64,000 bases of DNA from Oscillatoriaceae cyanobacterium M33_DOE_052 (GCA_015296065.1 DVDU01000100.1:106021-170020); one strand, 5' to 3'. Shown: positions 53,995 through 63,770, counted from the first letter of the stretch. Notes: a model not told the origin generated them from the letters alone. Made by a program: numbers and translations.

Positions 53995-54029
53995 CCTAAA
54001 AAATACTGAATAATGGTCATTTGTCCAAT

Positions 54030-55130
54030 TTATGAATTGCCCCTACGAATGGCAGTAAGCTGAGAGCGGAGATACTGGGCTACTAGGGTGGGCTGCTCGG
54101 CTTCTACAAGCGATCGGACAACCGCCACACGCCGAGCGCCACCGGCAACCACTTCCGCGATATTGTTAGTGTTGATGCCACCAATAGCAAACCAAGGCAC
54201 TGTAGCATTAGCCGCCGCATAGCGCACATAATCTAATCCAGCCGCCGCCTTACCCGCTTTCGTGGGAGTTTCATACACCGGTCCGACACCGATATAATCC
54301 GCCCCATCAGCCATTGCCCGCCCCATTTCTTCCGGTTGGGTAGTGGAAATGCCAATCAGCTTACCCGGACCGAGGAGCTGCCTAGCCAAAGCAATGGGCA
54401 TATCGTCCTGACCAAGGTGGACCCCATCGGCACCTACCGCCATAGCCATATCGACCCGATCGTTAATCAGAAACAAAGCGCCGTAGTCAGAGCAAAGCTG
54501 ACGCAAACTTTGGGCAAGGCGCAGTCTTTCTTTATCATCAGCATTTTTATCCCGGTACTGAACAATATCCACCCCTCCTTTCAGGGCAGCTTCCACAGTA
54601 GCGAGCAGATTATCCCGAGGATTCGTCACCAAATAAAGGTAAGCTTGAGCCAGCCTCTGGATGCGGCGATAACTCATCAAACCAGTTTCCAGAGTATAAA
54701 CTTGATAGCGCAACTGCTTAAAAGCCGACCCCATATCAGGATGGTACAGCTTGCCATACTCCTCCACAACCCGCATCGCCTCTTGCACCCGGCAGAAATT
54801 TGCTTGCAATACCGCAGCAATATCCGATCGCACCTCTTCTCCCGGATGAGTTAGCTCCGTCCCCAAATCTCCCGCCGTATCCCTTGCTGCCCTGATTTCC
54901 GCCCGATGCCAGAGTCCCACCTCCTGCCTGAGCTGTTTACATTTCATGGCCATTTCAGCGCTATTGAGACCGAAGCGGCACCACTCCTCAATAATCCGCA
55001 ACCCTTCCCGAGCCCGGTCTAAATTAGCATCTAAAATGCGGCACACAGCAGGCAATTGAACCTCCATATACCTTGGGGTGCCGAGTAAGCCTGCTTCACG
55101 CTGATTAACATCGCCCATTGGAACCATCAA
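54030..55130 (-). CDS. thiE: Thiamine-phosphate synthase with cyanobacterial N-terminal extension
   Basis: The 366-residue protein has a C-terminal TIM-barrel ThiE domain (about 160-355) that joins the pyrimidine and thiazole moieties of thiamine: VQYRDKNADD, LFLINDRVDMAMAVGADGVH (split at GADGVHLGQDD), IGISTTQPEE, YIGVGPVYETPTKAG and WFAIGGIN. The N-terminal 160 residues (ILDANLDRAREGLRIIEEWC; QANFCRVQEAMRVVEEYGK) form the helical extension found in cyanobacterial ThiE, of unknown role. The start may be any of three ATGs (55130, 55127-type MVPMG, or MEVQ at residue 22). Confidence 0.93.
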   Translation of the reverse strand: MMVPMGDVNQREAGLLGTPRYMEVQLPAVCRILDANLDRAREGLRIIEEWCRFGLNSAEMAMKCKQLRQEVGLWHRAEIRAARDTAGDLGTELTHPGEEVRSDIAAVLQANFCRVQEAMRVVEEYGKLYHPDMGSAFKQLRYQVYTLETGLMSYRRIQRLAQAYLYLVTNPRDNLLATVEAALKGGVDIVQYRDKNADDKERLRLAQSLRQLCSDYGALFLINDRVDMAMAVGADGVHLGQDDMPIALARQLLGPGKLIGISTTQPEEMGRAMADGADYIGVGPVYETPTKAGKAAAGLDYVRYAAANATVPWFAIGGINTNNIAEVVAGGARRVAVVRSLVEAEQPTLVAQYLRSQLTAIRRGNS

Positions 55131-55430
55131 CTTAATTTATTTATCCTAACAGTCAGTTTTTCCCTGAATACCCCAGTAAATACATTCAGGCGATCTGGAG
55201 AAAATTTGCACCTACCATAGTTCTCATCAAGTCGGGCATTTGTGGAAAAATCCCATTAAAATACGGCTAGTCCTTTGTCCTGCTGCCTTGTGACTGAGGA
55301 CTTGGGACAAGCTGCCTTGTGACTAGAGAAACTGGGTTTCTCATCCAGATTCCCGGTAGGAGCGAGGATTTCTCATCCAGATTCCCGGTTTATGAGGGCT
55401 GCGCCAAAACCATGAGTGAGGAATAACATC
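55131..55430. other. Intergenic region with direct repeats
   Basis: TTTCTCATCCAGATTCCCGG occurs twice (55337-55356 and 55369-55388), and TGCCTTGTGACT occurs twice at about 55283-55323. No gene is supported. Both repeat types are relatives of the AACCCGGTTTCT family. Confidence 0.55.
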
Positions 55431-57089
55431 GTGAGATCAAAACATATATTCACTAGCGTGGTCCGGTTAGGGTTGGCCACCAGCGCCCTACTGTGGATAC
55501 ACCCGATCGTACTGGCTGCCCCAGCCGCCGATCGGAGCCACACCACCGACACCAACCCCAACACCCTACGAGCCGAAATCAACCAAATATTTGTCAATCC
55601 CAATAGTGGCAATGATACGGCCAAAGGCACAGAGCAAGCACCACTGAAAACCATCACCCGCGCCCTGCAAGTAGCCAGTGAGGGCACCACCATTATATTG
55701 GCACCAGCTCAATACAGTACCGCCACCGGAGAAGTATTTCCCCTACAGCTAAAAACCGGCGTCACCCTCAAAGGGAACCCAGAAAGCCGGGGGCAAGGGA
55801 TTCTCATCCAAGGCGGAGGCGCCTATATGAGCCGCACGGCGGCCAGTCAAAACGTCGCCATCGTCGGAGCCAACGGCGCCACCCTCACTGGCGTCACCGT
55901 GACCAATTCCAACCGGCGGGGTTATGGCTTGTGGATTGAATCAACCAACACCACCGTCACTCAGAATACCTTTACTGGCAGCACTCACGACGGCATTTCC
56001 GTCAACGGGACGGGAACACCAACGATTAGGGAAAATACCTTCGTGCAAAACGGCGCCAATGGCCTCAGCATTTTTGGGAGCGCCAAACCCCAGGTGCAGT
56101 CAAATCAGTTTGAAAGAACTGGATTTGGCATTAACATCGCCCAAGAAGCCGCGCCAATGGTGGTGAGTAACCGGATTCGGTATAACACCGATGGCATCGT
56201 GGTGCAAGGCGCTGCCAGACCAATATTGCGGCAAAACCAGATTGAAGGCAACCAACGCAGTGGGTTAGTGACGATCGCCAATGCCCGCCCGGACCTAGGC
56301 AATAGCTCAGAACCAGGAGGCAACATTTTTACGAACAATCGGGAATACGACATTAACGCCGAAGCCTCCAAAGAAATCATTGCCGCTGTAGGCAACCAGC
56401 TCAGCCCCACCAGAGTGGCTGGACGCATCGAACTTCGTGGCGTCATCAACGCCAGCACACCCAACACAGGGACTCCCACTCCGGTAAGTACCAGACCACC
56501 AGCCCCCAGCAATCCCCGCCCTCTCCTGACCAATCGCACTACCAGAACACCAGAGAACCCCTCACCCACGATCCCCGCCAGCACATCCACATCCATTCCC
56601 GTCCCCACCCCGTCAGCACCGATTAACATTCCTGTCCCTGCACCCCAAACCCCCAGCGCGCCACCCCCCCAACGCACCGCCGCACCCCCTGCGGGCAGTC
56701 GCGGTGACACCCTCCCAGTGCTGCTGCCAGTACCCAGCCAGATGCCTCCCGTAGGCAACACCGGGGGCAACTCGCCGGTTATCGTCTCCCAAACGCCACA
56801 ACCCCCGGGCAGTCCGCCGCCGCCACCAGCAGGAACTAGGCAAGTGGGTCGCACTCCCCAGTCAGGGCGTCCTAACGAACCACAACTGCGCTATCGGGTA
56901 ACAGTGGATGCCCCCAACGCTCGCATCCAAGGACGAGTCCGAGACTTAGTGCCAGAGGCTTTTCGCACCATCTTGAATGGTCAGGTAGTCATGCAGGTGG
57001 GGGTGTTTACCGATTGGGATAATGCTAACCAAATCGTACAGATGCTTTCCCGCAATGGCATCACCGCTGAGTTGCAAAATTTGCCCTAG
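55431..57089 (+). CDS. Secreted parallel beta-helix protein with DUF1565 and C-terminal SPOR-like module
   Basis: The 552-residue product has a signal peptide (LGLATSALLWIHPIVLA), a DUF1565 segment (IFVNPNSGNDTAKGTEQAPL), a right-handed beta helix with short repeats (NTFTGSTHDGISV, NTFVQNGANGLSI, NQFERTGFGINI, NRIRYNTDGIVV; about 45-310), a Pro/Thr-rich linker (about 330-480) and a final SPOR-like module (GRVRDLVPEAF, VMQVGVFTDWDNANQI). The same module occurs in the 4666-5355 protein. A GAGG lies eight bases before GTG 55431; GTG 55416 is an alternative start. It is probably a cell-surface or wall-associated protein. Confidence 0.8.
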   Translation: MRSKHIFTSVVRLGLATSALLWIHPIVLAAPAADRSHTTDTNPNTLRAEINQIFVNPNSGNDTAKGTEQAPLKTITRALQVASEGTTIILAPAQYSTATGEVFPLQLKTGVTLKGNPESRGQGILIQGGGAYMSRTAASQNVAIVGANGATLTGVTVTNSNRRGYGLWIESTNTTVTQNTFTGSTHDGISVNGTGTPTIRENTFVQNGANGLSIFGSAKPQVQSNQFERTGFGINIAQEAAPMVVSNRIRYNTDGIVVQGAARPILRQNQIEGNQRSGLVTIANARPDLGNSSEPGGNIFTNNREYDINAEASKEIIAAVGNQLSPTRVAGRIELRGVINASTPNTGTPTPVSTRPPAPSNPRPLLTNRTTRTPENPSPTIPASTSTSIPVPTPSAPINIPVPAPQTPSAPPPQRTAAPPAGSRGDTLPVLLPVPSQMPPVGNTGGNSPVIVSQTPQPPGSPPPPPAGTRQVGRTPQSGRPNEPQLRYRVTVDAPNARIQGRVRDLVPEAFRTILNGQVVMQVGVFTDWDNANQIVQMLSRNGITAELQNLP

Positions 57090-57100
57090 GTATATCTAGA

Positions 57101-57148
57101 AAACGTCAGAAACCCGGTCACACATAGGCAACCGGGTTTCTGACGTTT
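57101..57148. terminator. Bidirectional terminator, 18-base perfect stem
   Basis: AAACGTCAGAAACCCGGT (57101-57118) pairs perfectly with ACCGGGTTTCTGACGTTT (57131-57148) around 12 bases, and TT follows. It separates the convergent beta-helix and nuclease-like genes. The core is again the AAACCCGGTTTCT family. Confidence 0.85.
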
Positions 57149-57160
57149 TTGTCCCTGGGG

Positions 57161-58315
57161 CTATCGGTTGGCGGATTGGATTTCCGCCACCACCCAATCA
57201 AAGGTTTCCAGCACCACATCCAGGGCACTATCATCACGCAAGGAGGAAACGCGAAAATTGGGCAACCGCGTTTCGCTAGAATCCATAGGCAGTGATAAGC
57301 CGATCGAACTCATCCGGGAGCGCAGTTCCAGCCATTTTTCCTGCGCATCAAATGGCGGCACCGCCGCATAGCTGCTCGAGGAAATCACAAATTCCCCAGA
57401 AATTGCCACCGAGAACAAGGCGGACGATCGCCTCTGCCCTGGAGGCTTCAGCTTCGCTGTAAAGCCACCATAACTGTCCCCCCGCCCCCACTGCACCTCC
57501 ACATCCGGCTCTTGGTCTCGCACCCATTCATAAAGGTGGCGCACCATTTCCGCTTCTTCCTTACCCTGTCTGGCTTGAAATTCCTTAAAGAAAGAAACTT
57601 CATCCCAAAGCCGTCTCTCTCGCGTGGCACTAGCTTTCTTTTGCAGCGCTTCCGCCGTCTGACCGATGACTCGGGGGACTAAAGTTTTCAAGCCATCGTG
57701 ACTCACATACTGCTTAATTTCCACCGCCAGGACTTCTGTGGGATCCATCTGCTCGTTGAGGAATTCCACCACGCGGCGCATTTCCGCCGGAATTTCATCC
57801 GCCACGAAAATCAACCGGAGTTTACTCGCTTGCAGGTTAGTTTTTACCTTACTCCAGAACCGCTCTTCGTTAGCATCGGCTCCGAGAAATTCTTCAAATA
57901 CCTGCTCCGGATCCCGTCCGGCTTCCCGGCAATTGGCTTCAAACTGGGTAATAATAGAATCTACCGGCCAGTAAACCAAAGCATTAGCGGCATAGTCCAA
58001 CATCCGGCCTAGGATTTCGCGCCTTACTTCTGTATAATTACTACGCTTTACCTCTACAAATGTGGGAATCGCATCCTGGTCAATAAACAAATGTTCGACG
58101 AGCCACTGACCGCCCCCATCTTCTTCTGCTGGCATGATGATTTCGCGGGATATCAACAACCACCGTCTCGGAGTCGCTCTATCTATCTGGTCTCCCGCCA
58201 GCAGGTTGGGATATTTTTCCAGAAGTTCTTGGAGCTGATCTTCCGAGTCATAGGCTTGTTCTGTCATCTCTACGAGTCGGTCTTCATCATGGATTAAATA
58301 AATTCCTCCACCCAT
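57161..58315 (-). CDS. PD-(D/E)xK nuclease-like protein of unknown function
   Basis: The 384-residue protein has an N-terminal domain with the pattern of restriction-endonuclease-like nucleases: a helix glutamate in SEDQLQELLEKYPNLL (about 25-40), D79/D81 in LFIDQDAIPTF and E88-V-K90 in VEVKRSNYTEVRREILGR, followed by MLDYAANALVYWP. The C-terminal half (LRLIFVADEIPAEMRRVVEFLN; DGLKTLVPRVIGQ) has no known domain. No methyltransferase or other defence gene is adjacent. It could be an orphan repair or defence nuclease. The nuclease assignment rests on a motif reading. Confidence 0.6.
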   Translation of the reverse strand: MGGGIYLIHDEDRLVEMTEQAYDSEDQLQELLEKYPNLLAGDQIDRATPRRWLLISREIIMPAEEDGGGQWLVEHLFIDQDAIPTFVEVKRSNYTEVRREILGRMLDYAANALVYWPVDSIITQFEANCREAGRDPEQVFEEFLGADANEERFWSKVKTNLQASKLRLIFVADEIPAEMRRVVEFLNEQMDPTEVLAVEIKQYVSHDGLKTLVPRVIGQTAEALQKKASATRERRLWDEVSFFKEFQARQGKEEAEMVRHLYEWVRDQEPDVEVQWGRGDSYGGFTAKLKPPGQRRSSALFSVAISGEFVISSSSYAAVPPFDAQEKWLELRSRMSSIGLSLPMDSSETRLPNFRVSSLRDDSALDVVLETFDWVVAEIQSANR

Positions 58316-58440
58316 TAATAGTTCCTCTTACTGATTTATTAGTTGCGCTGAAATTGAATCCTTTCAGAAACCGGTTTTATTGCGGATAATCCTCATATTT
58401 GTCACTTTTCACAAGTCCGGCTGGCAGCTTGTCCAATGAC

Positions 58441-58485
58441 TCTTGGACAAATGACTCTTGGACAAATGACTCTTGGACAAATGAC
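58441..58485. repeat. Three tandem 15-base repeats
   Basis: TCTTGGACAAATGAC is repeated three times exactly (58441-58455, 58456-58470, 58471-58485), preceded and followed by partial units. It is a longer-period variant of the CAAATGA heptamer family, placed in the spacer between the nuclease-like gene and dapF. Confidence 0.85.
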
Positions 58486-58598
58486 AAATGATTTAGGCAT
58501 GATAGCACTTTTGCCTGGTGGTGTAACGGGGTTCAGCACCCCTATTACCCCACAGTGAGCCTGTGGCTATGGCTTGGGCCACAGGGGCGATTTTTGAG

Positions 58599-59447
58599 CT
58601 AAATTTTACCAGTGAAAACCAGCTCGGCTGGGCCGGTCATGTAAAGTCGCTGGTTTAATTCTGACCATTCAATCTCCAGCTTACCTCCGGGTAGTTCCAC
58701 AGTGGCTTGCCGCTGACACCGATCGGTGAGGACTCCAGCCACCAGGGAGGCGCAGGCTCCGGTCCCGCAGGCGAGGGTGGCTCCGGCTCCCCGCTCCCAT
58801 ACTCTCATTTTCAGGTAATCTGGTGCGATGACTTGAATAAATTCGGTATTGGTGCGCATGGGGAAGGCGGGGTGATGCTCAAACATTGGTCCTATGGTTT
58901 CTAAGGGGATTGCCGCCACGTCTTCTACAAAGGTGACGCAGTGGGGGTTGCCCATATTTACACAGGTGACTTGCCAAGTTTGACCCGCTACTTCCAAGGG
59001 ACAATCAATGGCTTTGAGCTGTGAGGCGACTAGGGTGGTGGGGATGGATGTGGCTTCTAAGGCTGGAATGCCCATATCGACGCGAATCTGGCCATTGTCC
59101 AGGATTTCTGGTGTAATTACACCGGCGAGGGTGCTAATGCGGTACTGGCGTCCTTTGCTTTCGTCTATGGGGGCACCTAAATCGGTGATAAACTGGGCGA
59201 GACAGCGAATGCCATTGCCACACATTTCGGCTACTGATCCATCGGAGTTAAACATCCTCATGGTGTAATCGGTATCTGCTGTGGATGCGGCGAGGAGGAA
59301 GATGATGCCATCAGCACCGATGCCAAAGTGTCGATCGCACATGACCACTGCTTGCTCTGGCGTCACCTTCAGTTCGTCTGTCTCCCGATTGTCAATCAAA
59401 ATAAAATCATTTCCCAGCCCGTGGTATTTACTAAACTCCAAACTCAT
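58599..59447 (-). CDS. dapF: Diaminopimelate epimerase
   Basis: The 282-residue enzyme interconverts LL- and meso-diaminopimelate for lysine and peptidoglycan. Both catalytic cysteines are present: one in EMCGNGIRCLAQF, the other in LACGTGACASLVAG. The N terminus MSLEFSKYHGLGNDF favours ATG 59447 over the upstream ATG 59480. It is divergent from hfq, the common cyanobacterial arrangement. Confidence 0.96.
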   Translation of the reverse strand: MSLEFSKYHGLGNDFILIDNRETDELKVTPEQAVVMCDRHFGIGADGIIFLLAASTADTDYTMRMFNSDGSVAEMCGNGIRCLAQFITDLGAPIDESKGRQYRISTLAGVITPEILDNGQIRVDMGIPALEATSIPTTLVASQLKAIDCPLEVAGQTWQVTCVNMGNPHCVTFVEDVAAIPLETIGPMFEHHPAFPMRTNTEFIQVIAPDYLKMRVWERGAGATLACGTGACASLVAGVLTDRCQRQATVELPGGKLEIEWSELNQRLYMTGPAELVFTGKI

Positions 59448-59562
59448 GGACAACTCCTTTGTGGACAACTTCTCGGCCAAGTAAGTCAGGTTGTGGATGA
59501 TGAAGACAAAACCCTCGAAGGCGCGGGTTAAAATCTCTTAGTGAGGGAGAATAAATCTAATT

Positions 59563-59775
59563 ATGCCTGAATTCGATACTAGCCTGCCCAGCATTCGCCT
59601 TCTTCAAGCTCTGATTAAAGATAAACAAGAGGTAGAAATAAAACTGGTAACGGATGACCTCTTGGTGGGCAAAATATTTTGGCAGGATTTGGAGTGCATC
59701 TGCATTCTGGATCACTATGACCAAAAAACCGTTATTTGGCGACAAGCGATCGTGTTTATGAAGCCCAAAGCCTAA
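59563..59775 (+). CDS. hfq: Hfq, cyanobacterial type
   Basis: The 70-residue Sm-like protein has Sm1 in DKQEVEIKLVTDDLLVGKIF and Sm2 in TVIWRQAIVFMKP. As usual in cyanobacteria, the RNA-contacting residues of E. coli Hfq (the KH motif in Sm2) are not conserved. Cyanobacterial Hfq binds the pilus ATPase PilB1 and is needed for phototaxis, according to work in Synechocystis. The position divergent to dapF supports the identification. Confidence 0.9.
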   Translation: MPEFDTSLPSIRLLQALIKDKQEVEIKLVTDDLLVGKIFWQDLECICILDHYDQKTVIWRQAIVFMKPKA

Positions 59776-59990
59776 TCCTATCTTGATTTAGTGCTGCAAC
59801 AGATAAATTCTCGGAGCTAATGGCCGTTATGCGGCGCAGACCTGAATATTCCCAGATTTGAGCCTCTGTGGGTACGGCTGTCGCCGCCATCAAACGCCCC
59901 TAAGCCAGAACATCTGTTGCATATCTAAATTCAAATAGGATATGTAGGGACTTAGGCTGGCCGGATCCTTCTTTAGCGTCCGCCCTCTAC

Positions 59991-62309
59991 CTAGGGGCTG
60001 AAATCGTGCTGAGATTCCGGAACTAGGCTCACGAGCGGCGCCTGGGCGGGTAAAATGGCCAGCTCTATCTGCTTGAGGGAGACAAACCCACCGCATAACA
60101 GCAGCCGATCGCCACCGCGACAAACCACATCCCCCTGGGGCAAGTGGAGGAAGGTAGAACGGCGGGAAATCGCCAGTACCTCGACGTTATAAAGACGCGG
60201 CCAATCTAGCTGGGCGAGAGTTTGGCCGTGAATAGGGCTTTTCTCGGGCACCCGCAACCACTGACAGGAGCTGCTGTTGATGGGAGCGGCGATCTGCCCA
60301 GATGCAACACGCTCAAACGTCCCTAGCTCTTCCGGTTCTCCCACGACCAGGAGCCGATCGCCTTCTTGCAAAACCGTCTGGGGCTCGGGGTAATCAATTT
60401 CCTCCCCTGCGTGGCGGCGGATCGCCATCAAGCTCACCCCAGTCAGTCGCCGCAAGTCGGTTTGCTCCAGAGTCATCCCGGTAAGGGGCGAACCCTCGGG
60501 CAGTTCCAGCCACTTGCTATTCATTTCCGTTGCTGCTTTGCGCAAGTGTCGGGCGATTTGCCCTGACACAGAAGCGGCATGCGGCGCCGACCGGTCGGTG
60601 CGCAACCCCTGATAGTGGCGGCTGCGGATTTGTTCTACTTCCCGCTGCAACAGATAGATTGGCAATCCCATCCCCAGCAGCAGATGGGTGGACAATTCCA
60701 AGCTGACCTCAAACTCCGATTGCACCACCTCTCGCGCCCCCAGTTGGTAGAGCAGTTCAATTTCCTTTTCCTGGTTCGCCTGTACTACCACATCCAAGTC
60801 TGGGGTCAACCCAAGAGCCCGCTTTAAACAGAGGCGGGTACTCATGGGGTCCGGGAGGACAATTGCCATCGCTGTGGCCCGATCGACCTCCGCCGCCTCC
60901 AACACATGAAGGCTGGCCGCATTGCCATAAACATAAGCCACACCCGCCGCCCGGAGCTGCTGAATCGCTCGCTCTGACTGGTCAATCACCACCACGGGAT
61001 AATCGTGACTCTGGAGCAGCTGCACCACCTTGCGGCCTACCCTGCCATAGCCGCACACCACCACATGTCCTCCCTTCTTGTCCTTGGTAGTAGGCACCGC
61101 CGCTATTTCGGTTGCACCTTTAATGTCCAACATCCCCCGCGTTTCTGCCCAATCGAGCAACTGGGGCAACAATCGCAGTAAGAACGGCGTCAGGCACAAA
61201 GTGCATGCGGTAGTACCTAAAATCAACAAATAAACTCGGTGGGAAACCAACCCCAGAGCCTGTCCCTGAGCCGTTAGCACGAAAGAAAATTCCCCAATCT
61301 GAGCCAGACCAAACCCGGTCAGTAATGAAGTTCTCAGGGGATAGCCAAAGGCCATGACCAAAGGGGTGACGATGCAAAACTTTCCTACTAGGACTAAAGC
61401 CACCAAACCCATGATGGGAGCTAAATTTTGCCACAGAAAAACCGGATCGATGAGCATCCCCACGGCAACGAAAAACAACGCGGCAAAAATATCCCGCAGT
61501 GGCTCTACATAGGTTAGGGTTTGGTCGGCGTACTCCACCTCGGAAATCATCAACCCAGCCACAAACGCCCCCATCTCGATGGAAAAGCCTAGGTAGTAGG
61601 TAATCAGCGCGATCCCCAAGCACAGGGCCACTACTCCGAGCAAAAATAGCTCTTGACTTTCGGTTTTAGCCAGTAGTCGCAGTAGGCGTGGCACCACCAA
61701 AGTCCCCACGGCCCAAGCCCCAGCGGCAAATAAGCTAATTCGCAAGAGGGAGGAAAGAACTGCCACAACAATTTCTTCCCCTGGACGGTCTAAAGCCGGT
61801 AGGACGGCCAGCATTAGTCCTAAAGCCAGGTCTTGTACTACTAAAATCCCCAGCAGCACTTGACCGTGAGGGGTTTCGGTTTCGCCCCTTTCCATCAGGC
61901 ATTTGAGGACTACGGCGGTGGAGGATAAAGACAGTATCGCCCCCAAGAAGATGCCTTGCGCGCTTGTACTCACCCAGCCGACACCGAGGGAGATTAAGGC
62001 AGTGATCGCAATAGTGAGGGCGATTTGTAGTCCGCCGCCGCCGAGGGCGATCGCTCTGACTTTTCTGAGTTCGGCAAAGGAAAATTCCACCCCCAAGGCA
62101 AATAGCAGCAGGGCAACTCCGAATTGAGCCAGGGTTTGTACTTGAATCAGCTCTTTAATCCAGCCCAAACCGGCTGGGCCGATAACTATGCCTCCCACCA
62201 AATAGCCCAGTAGAGGGGGTTGGCGCAGTATGGCTGCCAAAAGTCCACCAGCTGCAGCCACAGCCAGCACAGTCACTAAGTCGAGAATCAGTCGGAAGTC
62301 TTCTTGCAC
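59991..62309 (-). CDS. CPA2 cation/proton antiporter with TrkA-N and RCK_C domains (KefB-like)
   Basis: The 772-residue protein starts with an antiporter membrane domain of about 12 helices (to residue 385), with LLLFALGVEFSFAELRKV and LSSTAVVLKCLMERGE as family markers. A Rossmann TrkA-N/RCK domain follows (about 412-530; VVVCGYGRVGRKVVQLL), and then two RCK_C domains (about 590-770), each with the LxxTDLRRL or LAQLDWPRL pattern and a GDRLL close. It exchanges K+ or Na+ for H+, with nucleotide control through RCK. It is monocistronic. Confidence 0.93.
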   Translation of the reverse strand: MQEDFRLILDLVTVLAVAAAGGLLAAILRQPPLLGYLVGGIVIGPAGLGWIKELIQVQTLAQFGVALLLFALGVEFSFAELRKVRAIALGGGGLQIALTIAITALISLGVGWVSTSAQGIFLGAILSLSSTAVVLKCLMERGETETPHGQVLLGILVVQDLALGLMLAVLPALDRPGEEIVVAVLSSLLRISLFAAGAWAVGTLVVPRLLRLLAKTESQELFLLGVVALCLGIALITYYLGFSIEMGAFVAGLMISEVEYADQTLTYVEPLRDIFAALFFVAVGMLIDPVFLWQNLAPIMGLVALVLVGKFCIVTPLVMAFGYPLRTSLLTGFGLAQIGEFSFVLTAQGQALGLVSHRVYLLILGTTACTLCLTPFLLRLLPQLLDWAETRGMLDIKGATEIAAVPTTKDKKGGHVVVCGYGRVGRKVVQLLQSHDYPVVVIDQSERAIQQLRAAGVAYVYGNAASLHVLEAAEVDRATAMAIVLPDPMSTRLCLKRALGLTPDLDVVVQANQEKEIELLYQLGAREVVQSEFEVSLELSTHLLLGMGLPIYLLQREVEQIRSRHYQGLRTDRSAPHAASVSGQIARHLRKAATEMNSKWLELPEGSPLTGMTLEQTDLRRLTGVSLMAIRRHAGEEIDYPEPQTVLQEGDRLLVVGEPEELGTFERVASGQIAAPINSSSCQWLRVPEKSPIHGQTLAQLDWPRLYNVEVLAISRRSTFLHLPQGDVVCRGGDRLLLCGGFVSLKQIELAILPAQAPLVSLVPESQHDFSP

Positions 62310-62690
62310 GGCTTCAGGGAAAAATGAGAGACAATGTGTTTTGGTCTATTACAATTCAGGATAACGATTTGTCCTGGTGCTGGGAAGATCTGGGCGTAAG
62401 GCAGGAGTTGCGGGAACCTATGACGAGCCAAGGTGAGAGGAGGAATCTCCTGGGAGCAAAATTTTCCTGAGTCTCTTTCTGGGATTTCGGCGCGGGAACA
62501 TTAAATTGCTTCTAGTGGGCTTTATTCCCGGAATGTCTTTACCATAATGGCTGTGGATCTGAGAGGTTACCTCGGTCCGCGTCTTGGTGTGATGGGAAAG
62601 TATCCTCGAATGCTGACTAATGCAGTGGGGAGGACGCTGCCATCTGAAGGAAGCCCCGAGGCCAAAGAAAAAGCATTGATGGAGTTTCGT

Positions 62691-63770
62691 ATGAGAAACA
62701 GACAAAGCACCGAACCGCAGGCAACATTGAGCGTTGCTTCTTTTGGGGGGACCGCCAAAGGAGCCAACGCAAAAGGAGCAAATGCTTTCTTGGCACCCCC
62801 CGAAGCGCTAGCGGGCGACGCAGTTGCTTTCGGCGAAGTCTCTGGCGGGAAATGCCCCTCCCGTCGGGGAGTCGGAGAGCATGGTGGCTCTGGTGCAGGG
62901 CGGCTTGGGGTTAATGTGGGGCGGTGGTTGTCGGGACTGGGAATGTCTTTTTCCCTGTGGGCGGCTCTGGCTGCCCCATTGCGGGCAATGGAGGTGCGGT
63001 TGCAGCCGGAAAATCCCCAGCTAGGGGATACAATTTCGGTGACGGTGGAGTTGGAGCAGGCTGGGCCGGCGCCGACGGTGAAGGTGGAGGGGGAAACTTA
63101 TCCGGCTTTTGCGATCGGCCAGAACAAGTTTCGCGCTTTTGTTCCCACTACGCCTATAGATAAACCGGGGCGGCGGGTGGTGCAGGTTGTGGGGTCAGAT
63201 GCTGAGCGGAATCTGGCTTTATGGGTGAGCGATCGGGATTTTCCGGTGCAAAATATCTGGTTCTCCCCCGGTGTCTCAGATTTGAAGGTAACGGACTATG
63301 AGTGGGACCGGGTAACGGCGTTTAAGCGTCTGGTGACGCCACAAAAATTCTGGAACGGACCTTTTTTGAAGCCGAACGCCGGTCCGGTGTCGAGTGTTTA
63401 TGGAGTCCGGCGCTACTATAATGGCGTATTTGCGGACAACTACTATCATCGGGGTGTAGATTACGCCTCTCCCACAGGTTCGCCAGTGGTCGCCCCCGCC
63501 GCCGGTCGTGTGGCTCTGGTAGGATATGTGGCTGATGGATTTGAACTTCACGGCAATACGATCGGCATTGACCACGGACAAGGTGTTACCACTATTTATA
63601 TGCACTTGAGCCGCATTGATGTGAGAGAAGGTGATATGGTGCAACCGGGTCAAGTCATCGGTGCCGTGGGTTCCACTGGTATATCTACTGGTCCCCACTT
63701 ACACTGGGGTTTGTACGTCCACGGCGAGTCTGTGGATCCTGTGCCTTGGCGATATGAGGCGATTCCCTAG
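62691..63770 (+). CDS. Secreted M23-family metallopeptidase
   Basis: The 359-residue product has a C-terminal lysostaphin-type M23 domain: the zinc ligands are in YYHRGVDYA (H253, D257) and HLHWG (H336, H338), with IYMHLSRIDVREGD between. An Ig-like domain (EVRLQPENPQLGDTISVTVE) precedes it. LSGLGMSFSLWAALAAPLRA looks like the signal peptide, so the first 80 or so residues are an unusual leader that includes KGANAKGANAF repeats. ATG 62691 has a GGAG six bases upstream; an ATG at 62547 would add 48 residues. It likely cuts peptidoglycan cross-links. Confidence 0.85.
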   Translation: MRNRQSTEPQATLSVASFGGTAKGANAKGANAFLAPPEALAGDAVAFGEVSGGKCPSRRGVGEHGGSGAGRLGVNVGRWLSGLGMSFSLWAALAAPLRAMEVRLQPENPQLGDTISVTVELEQAGPAPTVKVEGETYPAFAIGQNKFRAFVPTTPIDKPGRRVVQVVGSDAERNLALWVSDRDFPVQNIWFSPGVSDLKVTDYEWDRVTAFKRLVTPQKFWNGPFLKPNAGPVSSVYGVRRYYNGVFADNYYHRGVDYASPTGSPVVAPAAGRVALVGYVADGFELHGNTIGIDHGQGVTTIYMHLSRIDVREGDMVQPGQVIGAVGSTGISTGPHLHWGLYVHGESVDPVPWRYEAIP

